Source: Bacillota bacterium
GTDB taxonomy: Bacteria > Bacillota > Clostridia > SK-Y3
Direction of reading: 5' to 3'
NCBI GenBank assembly: GCA_022360955.1
Contig: JAKSBV010000249.1
Coordinates: forward strand, 1 to 32,163
Length of the DNA: 32,163 bases
In this document: positions 1 to 8,506 of the stretch, piece by piece
Numbering within the stretch: position 1 is the stretch's first letter
How the letters are laid out: the number at the start of each line of letters is the position of its first letter
Notes under the pieces: generated by a model
What the model saw: the letters and a program-made list of their open reading frames with translations, nothing else
What the model was told of the DNA's origin: nothing
Database searches by the model: none
Made by a program: the position numbers and the translations under genes

Positions 1-96
1 CTGTTTGAGCGGAGCGAGTTTTGAAGCCCGCCCGAAGCAAGCAATACAAGCTCTTAGATTCGGAATATCAGTTACTGGAGTACGATTATATTTCAA
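1..96 (+). repeat. 3' part of a dispersed hairpin repeat (empty-site copy)
   Basis: The first 57 bases match the right half of the long hairpin repeat at 7155-7358: both share CTGTTTGAGC, GCGAGTTTTG, a GCCCG-rich stretch and an ending in CTCTTAG. The tail GAATATCAGTTACTGGA (63-79) also recurs after the 7155-7358 copy and, inverted, at 28278-28313 and 31505-31542. In this copy the central loop is not interrupted, whereas the 7155 copy carries a 104-bp insertion at the same point. Bases 97-158 show no feature I recognise. Confidence 0.6.
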
Positions 97-158
97 ACTT
101 TACTGTTTATCGTCTATCATTTGCTGCTTAAAATTGATTTAATTTTTGCATGGGGTTT

Positions 159-186
159 TGAAACTTTATTGGTGATAGATTTATCT
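159..186 (+). promoter_or_regulatory. possible ECF-type promoter of the sigma operon
   Basis: TGAAAC at 159-164 followed by TTT resembles the -35 element used by many extracytoplasmic-function sigma factors, which usually transcribe their own operon. A matching -10 (CGTC or CGTA) is not evident about 16 bases downstream, so this is only a weak candidate for autoregulation. Confidence 0.25.
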
Positions 187-209
187 AATAGTTGAAAGGA
201 GGTAATAAA

Positions 210-704
210 GTGGTAGCTACCCAACTGAAAGATGAATTTATTTCAATGGCGAAAGAAAATCAAGAAGAATTTTATAAGCTGGCCTATAGCTATGTTAAAA
301 ATGAGCAAGATGCGCTTGATGTGGTAGGAGAATCTATATATAAAGCACTTAATTCTTTAGGTAAATTAAGAGAAAGGAGATATATCAAAACCTGGTTTTA
401 TAGAATACTCATTAATGAAAGTATTACCGTATTAAGAAAAAATAAAGCGGTGGTTTTGGATACGCCTTTTATAGAAACCATTGCGGAAAGCGCTTTAGAT
501 AAAGATGAGATTATGGACCTTTACAATTCACTGGACAAATTAGACGAAAAATATAAAACGGTGGTTATTCTAAGATATATGAAAGGGATGCCAATAGACG
601 AAATTGCAGAGGTTTTAAACATGAACAGCAACACTGTGAAGACGAGGCTCAAAAGAGGAGTTGATAAACTGAAAAAAATCATGGGAGGTAAAACCAATGG
701 ATGA
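210..704 (+). CDS. ECF RNA polymerase sigma factor (SigV/SigW-like)
   Basis: A 164-residue sigma-70 family protein of the small extracytoplasmic-function class. Region 2 spans roughly residues 20-85, beginning FYKLAYSYVKNEQDALDVV and including the conserved TWFYRILIN. Region 4 spans about 104-160, with a YKTVVILRY helix and an IAEVLNMNSNTVKTRLKR helix-turn-helix. I chose GTG at 210 because AAAGGAGGT (195-203) sits six bases before it; the in-frame TTG at 192 lies upstream of that site and would place the Shine-Dalgarno sequence inside the gene. The stop overlaps the start of the next gene, an RsiV-like anti-sigma factor, so the pair is probably translationally coupled. By analogy with Bacillus SigV it would respond to envelope attack such as lysozyme, but only the family is certain. 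Confidence 0.9.
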   Translation: MVATQLKDEFISMAKENQEEFYKLAYSYVKNEQDALDVVGESIYKALNSLGKLRERRYIKTWFYRILINESITVLRKNKAVVLDTPFIETIAESALDKDEIMDLYNSLDKLDEKYKTVVILRYMKGMPIDEIAEVLNMNSNTVKTRLKRGVDKLKKIMGGKTNG

Positions 705-1575
705 TAAATTGAAGGATTTAAATAAGTTATACAATAGTATAAAAATACCTGAAAATCTGGACAGAGTAGTAAACGATGCTATATATAAAGAGAAAAAGGA
801 TGGGATGACCATAATGAGAGCTTTCAATAATAAACTATTTAAAAGGATAGGTGTAATAGCTGCTTCATGCGTCATAATACTAGGAGTAACTGTTAACGCA
901 AACCCTATTTTTGCAGAGGAAATATATAAAATCCCTGTTGTTGGTCATTTGGCTAAAATGATAACTTTTCGGGAGTATAGTAACGAAAATGAAACTTCAA
1001 TCAGCAAAGTAAAGATACCAAATGTAATGATGACAGATCATAAAATGGTAGAAGCGTTAATTAATAAAACAATAAAAGAAAAAGTTGATCAGATCTTGGA
1101 GGAACAGGCAGTACTTGATGCAGAATATAAGGAGGCTTACTTAGAGACAGGGGGCAAAGAGGAAGATTATAATAAAATAGAAATTACTGTTGACTATAAG
1201 AAGCACTATGTGTCGGAAAATATGATTTCCTTTGAAATATCAAAGTATCAGACGCTGGCTCCTGCCTATGATGAAAAATATTTTTATAATATCAATCTCA
1301 ACACCGGCAAAAGCTTGACTTTAAAAGATGCTTTGGGAGAAAATTATGTTAGCTTAATCAAAGACCGTGTGACAGAACAAATGCAAAGTCGTATGAACAA
1401 GAATAATAATGATAAAATGTACAATGTAGACGACTTTAGAAATATGGAGATTAATGAAAATCAAAATTATTATATCCAAGAGAATGGGGATATTGTCGTC
1501 GTTTTTGCAAAATATGAGGTTGCATGTGGGAGCATGGGGCAGCAAGAATTTATTGCAGGAAGCGTTAAAAACTAA
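697..1575 (+). CDS. RsiV-like transmembrane anti-sigma factor (DUF3298 type)
   Basis: A 292-residue membrane protein, similar in length to Bacillus RsiV. Residues 1-50 are a charged cytoplasmic segment that would hold the sigma factor. One membrane helix follows at about 51-67 (IGVIAASCVIILGVTV), then the IPVVGHLAKMITFREY segment typical of the RsiV/DUF4179 group, and an extracellular domain ending in a DUF3298-like region (about 205-285, with YFYNINLNTGKSLTLKDAL and a GSMGQQEF end). In Bacillus RsiV this outer domain binds lysozyme and is then cleaved, releasing SigV; sensing here is inferred from that homology. The ATG overlaps the sigma gene by eight bases and has GGGAGGT at 683-689. The pair is likely one operon. 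Confidence 0.85.
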   Translation: MDDKLKDLNKLYNSIKIPENLDRVVNDAIYKEKKDGMTIMRAFNNKLFKRIGVIAASCVIILGVTVNANPIFAEEIYKIPVVGHLAKMITFREYSNENETSISKVKIPNVMMTDHKMVEALINKTIKEKVDQILEEQAVLDAEYKEAYLETGGKEEDYNKIEITVDYKKHYVSENMISFEISKYQTLAPAYDEKYFYNINLNTGKSLTLKDALGENYVSLIKDRVTEQMQSRMNKNNNDKMYNVDDFRNMEINENQNYYIQENGDIVVVFAKYEVACGSMGQQEFIAGSVKN

Positions 1576-1740
1576 GATTCTCGGACGAAACTACTTTTAG
1601 AGTAGCTTGAAGCGCTCCTAATCAACACCATCCGGATGCTTTGCGGGAAAATATCAAGGAAATATTCTATAATAGCAGAGAATAATGATTGTTCTATAAT
1701 GATAGTCGTTACTCAGGCAAAAGTGAGAGACGGCCAGTAA

Positions 1741-1776
1741 AAAACAAAGAAAGCGCCTAGGCGTTTTTTTTGTTTG
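1741..1776 (+). terminator. rho-independent terminator after the anti-sigma gene
   Basis: The palindromic core CGCCTAGGCG (1754-1763) is flanked by A-rich sequence on the left and a run of eight T on the right. The rest of the 1576-1901 gap shows no gene; a candidate leader with CCGGAGGT precedes the next gene. Confidence 0.7.
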
Positions 1777-1901
1777 GATTATTTTACGATCTCCCCATGG
1801 TTTTAATTTTTGTCTTTTTCTCTAAAAAAGAAGGAAATATTTTATTTTTGTAGTATATATATATGTTATAGGAGAAATAAAAAAACCGGAGGTTATTTTC
1901 A

Positions 1902-2513
1902 ATGTATATTGTTGGATTAAACGGTAGTCCGAACAAGGAAGGAAATACCCATTATCTATTGCGTCAGGTACTTGATATTTGTAAATCTAAAGGGGCACGG
2001 ACAGAAATCGTCCATGCAGGGGAAGCAGTCGATTCTGCGCAATGGCCTTTTTGTACGGTTTGTTCCGCGCCCTGTTCAGGTAAATGTTTTGAAAATACCG
2101 AACTTGAAAAAGTATACGATAAATTAAAAGAAGCAGACGGCGTACTTATCGGCAGTCCGGTATACTTTGGTTCCGTGTCTGCACAGCTCAAGGCGTTTTT
2201 TGATAAAACACGAAAATCGAGAGGTGAAAAGGCGTTTGTGAATTTGGCAGGGGCAGCGGTAACGGTAGGGGCTTCAAAATATGGGGGACAAGAAACCACA
2301 ATTAAGGCAATTCATGATATGATGCTGGTACAAGGCATGATTATTGTGGGTGATGGCCATGTAGACTACGATGCGGGTCACCACGGCGTGAGTGCGCAGC
2401 GTCCGGCGGAAAACGATGTTCACGCTGTGAAGAGAATACCGGTATTGGCAGAACGCATGGTGGAAGTTGCAAAAGCGATTAAAGATGCCGGATTAAGGGT
2501 AAGAAAAGAGTAG
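1902..2513 (+). CDS. flavodoxin-family NAD(P)H-dependent FMN reductase / iron-sulfur flavoprotein-like
   Basis: A 203-residue flavodoxin-fold protein of the NADPH-dependent FMN reductase family. The N-terminus VGLNGSPNKEGNTHYLL carries the phosphate-binding SP-x-GNT loop for FMN. IGSPVYFGSVSAQLKAFFDK (about 87-106) is the second conserved FMN-binding motif. Residues about 50-62 contain a compact cluster, CTVCSAPCSGKC, in the place where iron-sulfur flavoproteins have a 4Fe-4S ligand set. The spacing C-x2-C-x3-C-x3-C differs from the classic motif, so cluster binding is uncertain. No signal peptide, hence cytoplasmic. CCGGAGGT precedes the ATG. It stands alone between the anti-sigma terminator and dgt; the substrate is unknown. 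Confidence 0.85.
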   Translation: MYIVGLNGSPNKEGNTHYLLRQVLDICKSKGARTEIVHAGEAVDSAQWPFCTVCSAPCSGKCFENTELEKVYDKLKEADGVLIGSPVYFGSVSAQLKAFFDKTRKSRGEKAFVNLAGAAVTVGASKYGGQETTIKAIHDMMLVQGMIIVGDGHVDYDAGHHGVSAQRPAENDVHAVKRIPVLAERMVEVAKAIKDAGLRVRKE

Positions 2514-2586
2514 AATTAGGATAGTGAATGGTGGTTGGTAGTGGGTGGGTAAAGTGTGATATCTATAAGGGGTGCGGTGAGCATAT

Positions 2587-3588
2587 ATGAATATTCGTGA
2601 ACGAACGGAATTGATTGAAAAACAAATATTATCCTCCTATGCGCAGCAGGCTGTTCATACGAAAGGGCGCATAAAGCCGGAAACAAAATGCGATGTACGA
2701 ACTGATTTTCAGAGGGATCGAGATAGAATTATTCATTCTAAATCTTTTAGGCGGTTAAAACATAAGACACAAGTGTTTATTACCCCGGAGGGAGATCACT
2801 ACCGGACACGCCTTACCCATACGTTGGAAGTAGGGCAAATTGCCAGAACCATAGCACGGGCGCTGAGGCTCAATGAGGATTTGGCTGAGGCAATAGCATT
2901 GGGCCATGATCTTGGACATACTCCTTTCGGACATGCGGGAGAATATGTGTTGAATGAGGTTTGCCCCTATGGATTTAAGCACTATGAGCAAAGCTTGAGA
3001 GTGATCGATGTTTTGGAAAACGGCAAAGGGATTAATTTGACTTGGGAAGTACGAGACGGGATTGTCAATCATACGGGGGAAAATAAAGCATCTACGCTGG
3101 AGGGGCAGATTATTAAATATGCCGATCGGATTGCCTATATTAATCATGATATTGATGATGCGATCAGAGCAGGGGTTTTAGCAGAAGAAACCATTCCGAA
3201 GGATTGTTTAAGTGTTTTGGGGAAGACACATGGGGAAAGAATCAATATGATGATATGTGATATTATTGTTCAAAGTATGGATAAACCGTTTGTGGCCATG
3301 AGTGACGAAGTATACGGAGCGATGATGTCGCTAAGAGAATTTATGTTTGAGCAGGTTTATATAGGATCAATCGCCAAAAAAGAAGAGCAAAAGGCCCAAA
3401 ATATGGTGGCAGAGCTCTACCATTATTTCATCCGGCATCCCCAAAAGCTGCCGGGTGAGCAGCAGGCATTACTGGAAGAAATGGATTTGCACCGGATTGT
3501 TTGTGATTACATTGCCGGTATGTCGGATCGATATGCCATTCATAAGTTTTATGAAATCTTTATTCCGGCTTCGTGGCGGCGGGGATGA
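2587..3588 (+). CDS. dgt: dGTP triphosphohydrolase-like HD-domain protein
   Basis: A 333-residue HD-superfamily protein of the short dGTPase-like class found next to dnaG in many Clostridia. It would hydrolyse deoxynucleoside triphosphates to the nucleoside and triphosphate. Expected metal ligands are visible: H78 in RTRLTHTLEV, H107-D108 in IALGHDLGHTPFGHAGE, and D180 in IIKYADRIAYINHDIDDA. The DRDRIIHSKSFRRLKHKTQVF segment before the HD motif is a family hallmark. The ATG has only a weak GGTGAG-type site upstream, but no in-frame alternative fits better. It is followed by dnaG and rpoD in the same direction, with a 145-base gap containing no other gene. Confidence 0.95.
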   Translation: MNIRERTELIEKQILSSYAQQAVHTKGRIKPETKCDVRTDFQRDRDRIIHSKSFRRLKHKTQVFITPEGDHYRTRLTHTLEVGQIARTIARALRLNEDLAEAIALGHDLGHTPFGHAGEYVLNEVCPYGFKHYEQSLRVIDVLENGKGINLTWEVRDGIVNHTGENKASTLEGQIIKYADRIAYINHDIDDAIRAGVLAEETIPKDCLSVLGKTHGERINMMICDIIVQSMDKPFVAMSDEVYGAMMSLREFMFEQVYIGSIAKKEEQKAQNMVAELYHYFIRHPQKLPGEQQALLEEMDLHRIVCDYIAGMSDRYAIHKFYEIFIPASWRRG

Positions 3589-3733
3589 TGTGCATAAAAA
3601 TGTAAAAACTGGCTATAACTATTTAATAATGATGATTTATAAGAATTTTTAGAAATATATTTAACAAAAAAGAAGGAATTTTAAAGGTTTTGTCGAATTT
3701 AGATAAACGGATTAAAAAATGAGGGGTTTTGTG

Positions 3734-5515
3734 ATGGCTCCATTTTATCCTGAAGAATTGATACAGGAAGTAATTGCTAGTCATGATATTGTTGATATCG
3801 TATCTGAGTACGTAAAATTAAAAAGAAGCGGAAGGTATTTGATGGGCCTATGTCCTTTCCATAATGAAAAAACACCTTCCTTTTCTGTTTCGCCGGATAA
3901 ACAAATTTTTTATTGTTTTGGATGCGGTGCAGGCGGTACGGTTGTAAACTTTATTATGAGAAATGAAAATCTTGATTTCATTGAAGCAATTAAGTTCCTT
4001 GCCGATAGAGCAAGAATTAATCTTCCGGAAGGCGACGAACGGGGAGATGAGGCAAAAAGATATAAACAAAAACAGTTAATATATGAAATAAATGTTGAAA
4101 CGGCGAGGTTTTTTCATAGTCAATTGAATGGCCCAGAAGGTGAAAGTGCCAGAAAATATCTTGCCAAGAGGCGTATAAGCAATCGGACAATTGTACACTT
4201 TGGAATGGGGTATGCACCGAATGCGTGGCGTGCCTTAAAAGAGCATCTCCAATCCAAAGGCTTTGAAGAAGCAGATATGACCCGTGCAGGGCTTATCATC
4301 GATCAGAAGCAAAAGGGCAGTTATGATCGATTTAGGAATAGAATCATATTTCCGATTATTGATTTAAGGGGGAATGTGATAGGGTTTGGCGGAAGAGTCT
4401 TAGATGATTCCCTTCCTAAGTATTTAAATTCTCCGGAAACGGCTGTTTTTAATAAAAGCAGAAACCTTTACGGATTGAATTTTGCAAAGAATGCGTCGAA
4501 CCAGACATTAATTATTGTTGAAGGATATATGGATGTTATATCTCTTCATCAAAATGGAATAATAAATACCGTAGCCTCGTTGGGAACGGCACTTACAAAA
4601 GAGCAAGCGGGTATGATCAAGAAATATTGCAATGAAGTTATTATTGCATATGACTCGGATGCCGCAGGACAAGCCGCTGTTTTACGGGGAATGGATGTTC
4701 TTGCCGATGCAGGGTGCAGGGTCAAAGTATTGTGTTTAAAGGAAGGGAAGGACCCGGATGAATTTATAAGAGAAAAGGGTCCGGAGCGGTTTAAAAGAGC
4801 CCTTAATGAGTCAAAAAGCTTAATTGAATATAAAGTAGAATTATTGGAGCAAAAATATGATATAAATAGTATTGAAGAAAAGATAGAATTCGTCAATCAA
4901 ATAGCAGAAGTGTTTGCAAAGGTTGAAAATTCTGTTGAGAGAGATGTGTATATCAAGAAGATTGCTGAGGAAACAGGTATTAGAAGCGAAGCCATTATTG
5001 CAGAGATTAAAAAAAATGTTTATAAAAATCGGAGAAAAAGCAGTAAGCCGGTAAAAACTGTAAAACGCAATACGGGATATAATGAAAATATAGTAAATGA
5101 AAAAAGAAACAATGCGAATAATAATCTTAATACGAGATTATTGTCTGCTGAAAAGATGCTGATTAATTTGATGTGTGATGATAAATCTTTGTTTAACAAA
5201 GTGAAGGAACTCATTCGAGCAGAGGATTTTAATCATGAGATACATCAAAAAATAGCGGCGATCATATATACGTTAAGAGCGAATGGTGAAACGATAGATC
5301 CGGTAAAAATAGTATCCCGATTTGACAAGGATGAAATGCAAACTGTTGCTTCCATACTCCACGCAGAAACAAATTTTGAAGACGATTATAAAGCGGCGCT
5401 TGAGCTTATTAATACAATACATAAAGAAAAGAACATACTAAAAATTAAAGAGAGCTTACAGGAAGGGAATGTTGAGAAATTAAATACGCTACTGATGGAA
5501 TACAAAAACAAATAA
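3734..5515 (+). CDS. dnaG: DNA primase
   Basis: DnaG, which makes RNA primers at the replication fork. With the start at 3734 it has 593 residues, normal for Firmicutes. The N-terminal CHC2 zinc finger has ligands C40, H43, C61 and C64 (CPFHNEKTPSF ... YCFGCGAGG). The catalytic core includes VIGFGGRVLDDSLPKYLNSPET, the TOPRIM motif VEGYMDVISLHQNG and AYDSDAAGQAA. The C-terminal 140 residues resemble a helicase-interaction domain. The upstream in-frame ATG at 3719 has no ribosome binding site, while AGGGGT at 3722-3727 lies six bases before ATG 3734; MAPFYPEELIQEV is also the usual type of DnaG start. It lies 29 bases before rpoD, in the classic macromolecular-synthesis operon. Confidence 0.97.
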   Translation: MAPFYPEELIQEVIASHDIVDIVSEYVKLKRSGRYLMGLCPFHNEKTPSFSVSPDKQIFYCFGCGAGGTVVNFIMRNENLDFIEAIKFLADRARINLPEGDERGDEAKRYKQKQLIYEINVETARFFHSQLNGPEGESARKYLAKRRISNRTIVHFGMGYAPNAWRALKEHLQSKGFEEADMTRAGLIIDQKQKGSYDRFRNRIIFPIIDLRGNVIGFGGRVLDDSLPKYLNSPETAVFNKSRNLYGLNFAKNASNQTLIIVEGYMDVISLHQNGIINTVASLGTALTKEQAGMIKKYCNEVIIAYDSDAAGQAAVLRGMDVLADAGCRVKVLCLKEGKDPDEFIREKGPERFKRALNESKSLIEYKVELLEQKYDINSIEEKIEFVNQIAEVFAKVENSVERDVYIKKIAEETGIRSEAIIAEIKKNVYKNRRKSSKPVKTVKRNTGYNENIVNEKRNNANNNLNTRLLSAEKMLINLMCDDKSLFNKVKELIRAEDFNHEIHQKIAAIIYTLRANGETIDPVKIVSRFDKDEMQTVASILHAETNFEDDYKAALELINTIHKEKNILKIKESLQEGNVEKLNTLLMEYKNK

Positions 5516-5544
5516 AACATTAGGGAAGGGAGGGAAACTGGATA

Positions 5545-6621
5545 ATGAAGGTGAATGAAACAAAAAAAGCGTCTATTAAAGAACTTTTAGATAAAGGGAA
5601 GAAAAAGGGTATCCTAACCTATCAAGAAATTATTGATACCCTTGAAGGTATGGAACTGGATCCGACACAGATAGAGAAGGTATACGAAACAATAGAAAAT
5701 TTGGGGATTGAAGTTGTTGGGGATATTGATAAAGAGTTGGAAGAAATTCAGATAACGGAAGAAGAGTTGGATATAAGTGTTCCGGAAGGGATTAGTATAG
5801 ATGATCCGGTAAGGATGTATTTAAAGGAAATAGGGAAAGTGCCTCTACTTACGCCGGAAGAAGAGATTAAGCTGGCGAAAAGGATGGAAGCCGGGGAGGT
5901 AGAAGCGAAGAGGCGTCTGGCGGAAGCTAATTTGAGACTTGTGGTCAGTATCGCTAAGCGATATGTAGGCAGAGGGATGCTTTTTCTTGATTTAATTCAA
6001 GAAGGTAATCTGGGACTTATAAAAGCGGTTGAAAAGTTTGATTATACCAAGGGTTATAAATTCAGTACCTATGCCACATGGTGGATTCGTCAGGCCATTA
6101 CCAGAGCTATCGCTGATCAGGCCCGGACGATTAGGATTCCGGTGCATATGGTGGAGACAATTAATAAATTGATAAGGGTTTCCAGGCATTTGCTGCAAGA
6201 GCTTGGCAGAGAGCCACAGCCGGAAGAGATTGCAAAAGAGATGAGTATGCCTGTGGAAAAAGTCAGGGAAATTATGAAGATAGCACAAGAACCTGTTTCG
6301 CTGGAGACACCTATCGGGGAGGAAGAAGACAGCCATTTGGGAGATTTTATACCCGATGATGATGCCCCTGCTCCTGCTGAAGCAGCATCCTTTACCCTAT
6401 TGAAAGAACAGCTGATTAATGTGCTTGATACGCTTACACCTAGAGAAGAAAAAGTTTTAAGGTTGAGATTTGGGCTGGACGACGGTAGAGCAAGAACATT
6501 GGAAGAAGTGGGTAAGGAGTTTAATGTCACACGGGAAAGAATCAGACAAATAGAGGCCAAAGCCTTAAGAAAATTAAGGCATCCCAGCAGAAGTAAAAAA
6601 TTAAAGGATTATCTGGATTAA
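5545..6621 (+). CDS. rpoD: primary RNA polymerase sigma factor (SigA/RpoD)
   Basis: A 358-residue housekeeping sigma-70 factor. Region 1.1 is the short N-terminal part. Region 1.2 includes [19 protein letters not shown]. Region 2 (about 130-215) has the highly conserved [19 protein letters not shown] for -10 recognition. Region 3 is about 216-290, and region 4 (about 295-358) has [21 protein letters not shown] for -35 recognition. A GGGAGGG site precedes the ATG. It ends in a strong terminator whose stem begins at the stop codon, so the dnaG-rpoD transcript probably stops here. Confidence 0.98.
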   Translation: MKVNETKKASIKELLDKGKKKGILTYQEIIDTLEGMELDPTQIEKVYETIENLGIEVVGDIDKELEEIQITEEELDISVPEGISIDDPVRMYLKEIGKVPLLTPEEEIKLAKRMEAGEVEAKRRLAEANLRLVVSIAKRYVGRGMLFLDLIQEGNLGLIKAVEKFDYTKGYKFSTYATWWIRQAITRAIADQARTIRIPVHMVETINKLIRVSRHLLQELGREPQPEEIAKEMSMPVEKVREIMKIAQEPVSLETPIGEEEDSHLGDFIPDDDAPAPAEAASFTLLKEQLINVLDTLTPREEKVLRLRFGLDDGRARTLEEVGKEFNVTRERIRQIEAKALRKLRHPSRSKKLKDYLD

Positions 6622-6665
6622 AAGCTTGATTGACGATACTGTCAATCAAGCTTTTAATTTTTTTT
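6620..6665 (+). terminator. rho-independent terminator of rpoD
   Basis: A perfect 15-base-pair stem, AAAAGCTTGATTGAC (6620-6634) with GTCAATCAAGCTTTT (6641-6655), has a six-base loop and is followed by a run of eight T. The left arm overlaps the rpoD stop codon. Confidence 0.95.
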
Positions 6666-6775
6666 GAAATTTATCGTTGTGCAGAAATATAGAAAATAAA
6701 AAAAGATATTTTGTACAAAATAGAAAAGAGAGTATATTCAAATATACCGGATTGAATAAGGGAGGTGAAAATATA

Positions 6776-6988
6776 ATGGATGCGATAGATTGCTTGGAAA
6801 GAGCATGGCTTAATTCTCAAGAAACAGTGAGAGACTTTGAAATGTATTCCAAAAGAATACAAGAAGGTGAGATCAGTCAGGTCTTTAAGCAGTTGGCTGA
6901 AGAAGAAGGGATGCATGCAAAAAAGTTGAGAGAATTATTGATCAAATATAAAGGGGAACCGACGGACAGTGCGTTAAAAAACAATTGA
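6776..6988 (+). CDS. small ferritin-like (rubrerythrin-type half-bundle) protein
   Basis: A 70-residue, predominantly helical protein. The first helix carries SQETVRDFEMYSKRIQEGEI and the second QVFKQLAEEEGMHAKKLREL. The EEEGMHAKKL stretch contains the E-x-x-H spacing typical of ferritin-like and rubrerythrin helices that bind iron. At half the length of a four-helix bundle it would have to dimerise to build a metal site, which is inference. The start at 6776 is chosen because GGGAGGTG (6760-6767) lies just upstream; the longer reading frame from 6677 has no such site and its first 33 residues look non-coding. It sits alone after the rpoD terminator. Confidence 0.65.
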   Translation: MDAIDCLERAWLNSQETVRDFEMYSKRIQEGEISQVFKQLAEEEGMHAKKLRELLIKYKGEPTDSALKNN

Positions 6989-7154
6989 CAAGTGGGCAGC
7001 TGACGGTGGACGGTAAAATCATTGCATGTTCCTAGTTGAGTGATAGCTTGTCAAAGTTTATTCTTTATGCTGTCAGCTGTACACCAAATATGCATGCATA
7101 CAGAATTTTTTAAAATTATAGTTGAAGAATATTATGGAAATAACCTTATGGAAA

Positions 7155-7358
7155 GGCTTAGAGCCTGTTAGCGCCACAGAGGGAGGAAGCAGCAACTGTT
7201 TGAGCGCTTTATAGATACCCAACTTTAAAATGACATTTATATTTACACAGAAAACGCAGAATCATCGTTATTTGTATAAATAGTATTTTAAGGTTTAAAG
7301 TTGGTTATCTTTAGCGAGTTTTGCTGCGGCCCGGCGCAAACTTACAGGCTCTTAGCCT
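7155..7358. repeat. long hairpin repeat interrupted by a MITE-like element
   Basis: GGCTTAGAGCCTGTTAGCGCC (7155-7175) pairs with GGCGC...ACAGGCTCTTAGCC (7333-7358), and inner segments GCAGCAACTGTTTGAGCG and CGAGTTTTGCTGC pair again, forming one large stem-loop. The loop is split by the 104-bp element at 7210-7313. The window start holds the right half of another copy without the insertion. No gene is visible in the 6989-7418 gap. A separate CAGCTGAC/GTCAGCTG inverted pair lies at 6997-7004 and 7072-7079. Confidence 0.7.
7210..7313 (+). mobile_element. 104-bp MITE-like element, copy 1 (complete)
   Basis: The ends are 20-base imperfect terminal inverted repeats: TATAGATACCCAACTTTAAA (7210-7229) and the reverse complement of 7294-7313, TAAAGATAACCAACTTTAAA. 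Inside is an AT-rich stretch with AACGCAGAATCATCGTT. It encodes nothing. Relatives lie at 22753-22832, 24289-24368 and 30112-30320. It is inserted in the loop of a hairpin repeat, as shown by comparison with the unoccupied copy at bases 1-57. No transposase is present in the window, consistent with a non-autonomous element. Confidence 0.7.
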
Positions 7359-7389
7359 TGGAATATCAGTTGTTGGAATAATTTTCTTC
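7354..7389 (+). repeat. dispersed short repeat, copy b
   Basis: AGCCTTGGAATATCAGTTG followed by TTGGAATAATTTTCTTCA. The same unit occurs inverted at 28278-28313 with few differences, and in shorter form at 60-95 and (inverted) 31505-31542. It directly follows the hairpin repeat in both plus-strand copies, so it may be part of that element's boundary. Confidence 0.6.
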
Positions 7390-7418
7390 ACCCAGATTTT
7401 ATACACCCGGCGATGAAA

Positions 7419-8396
7419 TCATTTTGCTTCGTCGAATTTATAAAATTCCGTTATATAGCGGTATGCAGAGCCGGTTATAATTTCAGGCTCCGCGATAGGT
7501 TTGTTGAGCACAAGGTTTTCAAAGGCAAAGAGGACATCGTTAAATCCGAATCGGGCCCGTATAAAGGAGGTGCTGGAGTACCTGGGGTTAATCTCAAAAA
7601 CAACCGGCGCGTGCCCGTCTTGCTTCCGCAGTTGGATATTGATAGAACCCCGGATATCAAGTTTTTTGGCAATTTCTTTGCATAAGCCCTCTATCTGTGT
7701 GTCAAAGATCACTTTCGTTTCGTAGCTCATGCCGTCTTTTAAGACCCTTTCCAGTGTCATTACATGTAGGTTGCGGGTTAGATAATCGCAATACACGGCA
7801 TTGGTGTATTCGGTGCCATAGATATAGGTTTGCAGCATATAGGAAGGGTCTAAATCCGGTATATCATTAAAATCCTCTATTTTGTTAATGACATAAACAT
7901 TTTTAGAACCACACCCGACGGTTTTCTTCACTATAAGCGGGAGGGTAAAATTTTCTAACTGCCGGTCGATAGGTTGAGTCGCGTCGTATCGTGCGGCAGG
8001 TGCGTAAGGTAAGGACTTTTCTTTTAAAAAGGCCGTTGTTTTAAGCTTATCTCTGCATAAATCGATAATAGGGGCGGGGTGCATGACAATTTTCGCCCGG
8101 AGGTTGTCGTTAATTGTATCAAAATGTTCGCGCATATAAAAGAGCTCCTGTTCGCTGCATATATATATCAAATCAATCGTATGCATATCCGCATATCGCC
8201 GGATAAAATGCAAATAGTCCGGAGCGTCTGCTCTGGGAATCACGTGAAATTCATCACAAAATAGGGGATAGGGTTCGTAATGCTTGCAGTCGGTTCCCAC
8301 GATGTTTATATTGTATTTTGATACCTGCAATGCTTTACATACGGCTTTGCCCAGATCTCCGCCGATAGACGTCACCAAAACGTTATATCCTTTCAT
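7419..8396 (-). CDS. ATP-grasp domain protein (carbamoyl-phosphate-synthase-like)
   Basis: A 325-residue ATP-grasp enzyme of unknown substrate. The N-terminus MKGYNVLVTSIGGDLGKAVC is a Rossmann-like pre-ATP-grasp domain. The ATP-grasp part includes PLIVKKTVGCGSKNVYVI (adenine and phosphate binding) and the C-terminal metal-binding motif VVFEINPRYSSTS. Enzymes of this type often ligate amino or carboxyl groups onto small molecules or sugar residues. I chose the internal ATG at 8396 because it precedes the conserved Rossmann strand; the upstream 37 codons look like leader. It is divergent from the WbqC gene, with a 110-base region between them that carries sigma-K-like boxes on both strands. 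Its position beside glycan genes suggests a surface-sugar modification role, which is inference. Confidence 0.8.
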   Translation of the reverse strand: MKGYNVLVTSIGGDLGKAVCKALQVSKYNINIVGTDCKHYEPYPLFCDEFHVIPRADAPDYLHFIRRYADMHTIDLIYICSEQELFYMREHFDTINDNLRAKIVMHPAPIIDLCRDKLKTTAFLKEKSLPYAPAARYDATQPIDRQLENFTLPLIVKKTVGCGSKNVYVINKIEDFNDIPDLDPSYMLQTYIYGTEYTNAVYCDYLTRNLHVMTLERVLKDGMSYETKVIFDTQIEGLCKEIAKKLDIRGSINIQLRKQDGHAPVVFEINPRYSSTSFIRARFGFNDVLFAFENLVLNKPIAEPEIITGSAYRYITEFYKFDEAK

Positions 8397-8446
8397 CACA
8401 ATCACCGCTTTAAAATGTGAAATCATTATTTTCTCATGTCTCACTA

Positions 8447-8475
8447 TATTATATGTAACTTTATATAGGAATCGT
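8447..8475 (-). promoter_or_regulatory. candidate sigma-K-like promoter of the ATP-grasp gene
   Basis: On the minus strand CATATAATA (8455-8447) is preceded at 18 bases by AC (8475-8474). The -10 fits CATANNNTA; the spacing is one base longer than in the other boxes of this window. Confidence 0.4.
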
Positions 8476-8485
8476 GCATAAATTA
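8458..8485 (+). promoter_or_regulatory. candidate sigma-K-like promoter of the WbqC gene
   Basis: AC at 8458-8459, exactly 17 bases, then CATAAATTA at 8477-8485. This matches the AC-N17-CATANNNTA pattern seen before the Cys-rich genes. The -10 ends only 21 bases before the ATG, so the transcript would begin close to the ribosome binding site, which is a reason for caution. Confidence 0.5.
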
Positions 8486-8506
8486 ATATATGGAGGGGAA
8501 GCGACA

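Noticed and set aside
6677-6775. Longer N-terminus of the ferritin-like protein
   Set aside because: No ribosome binding site; a strong one precedes the internal ATG at 6776, and the upstream codons overlap the promoter region.
7413-7725. Open frames on the plus strand inside the ATP-grasp gene
   Set aside because: The minus-strand product has clear ATP-grasp motifs, while the plus-strand peptides have no recognisable domain.
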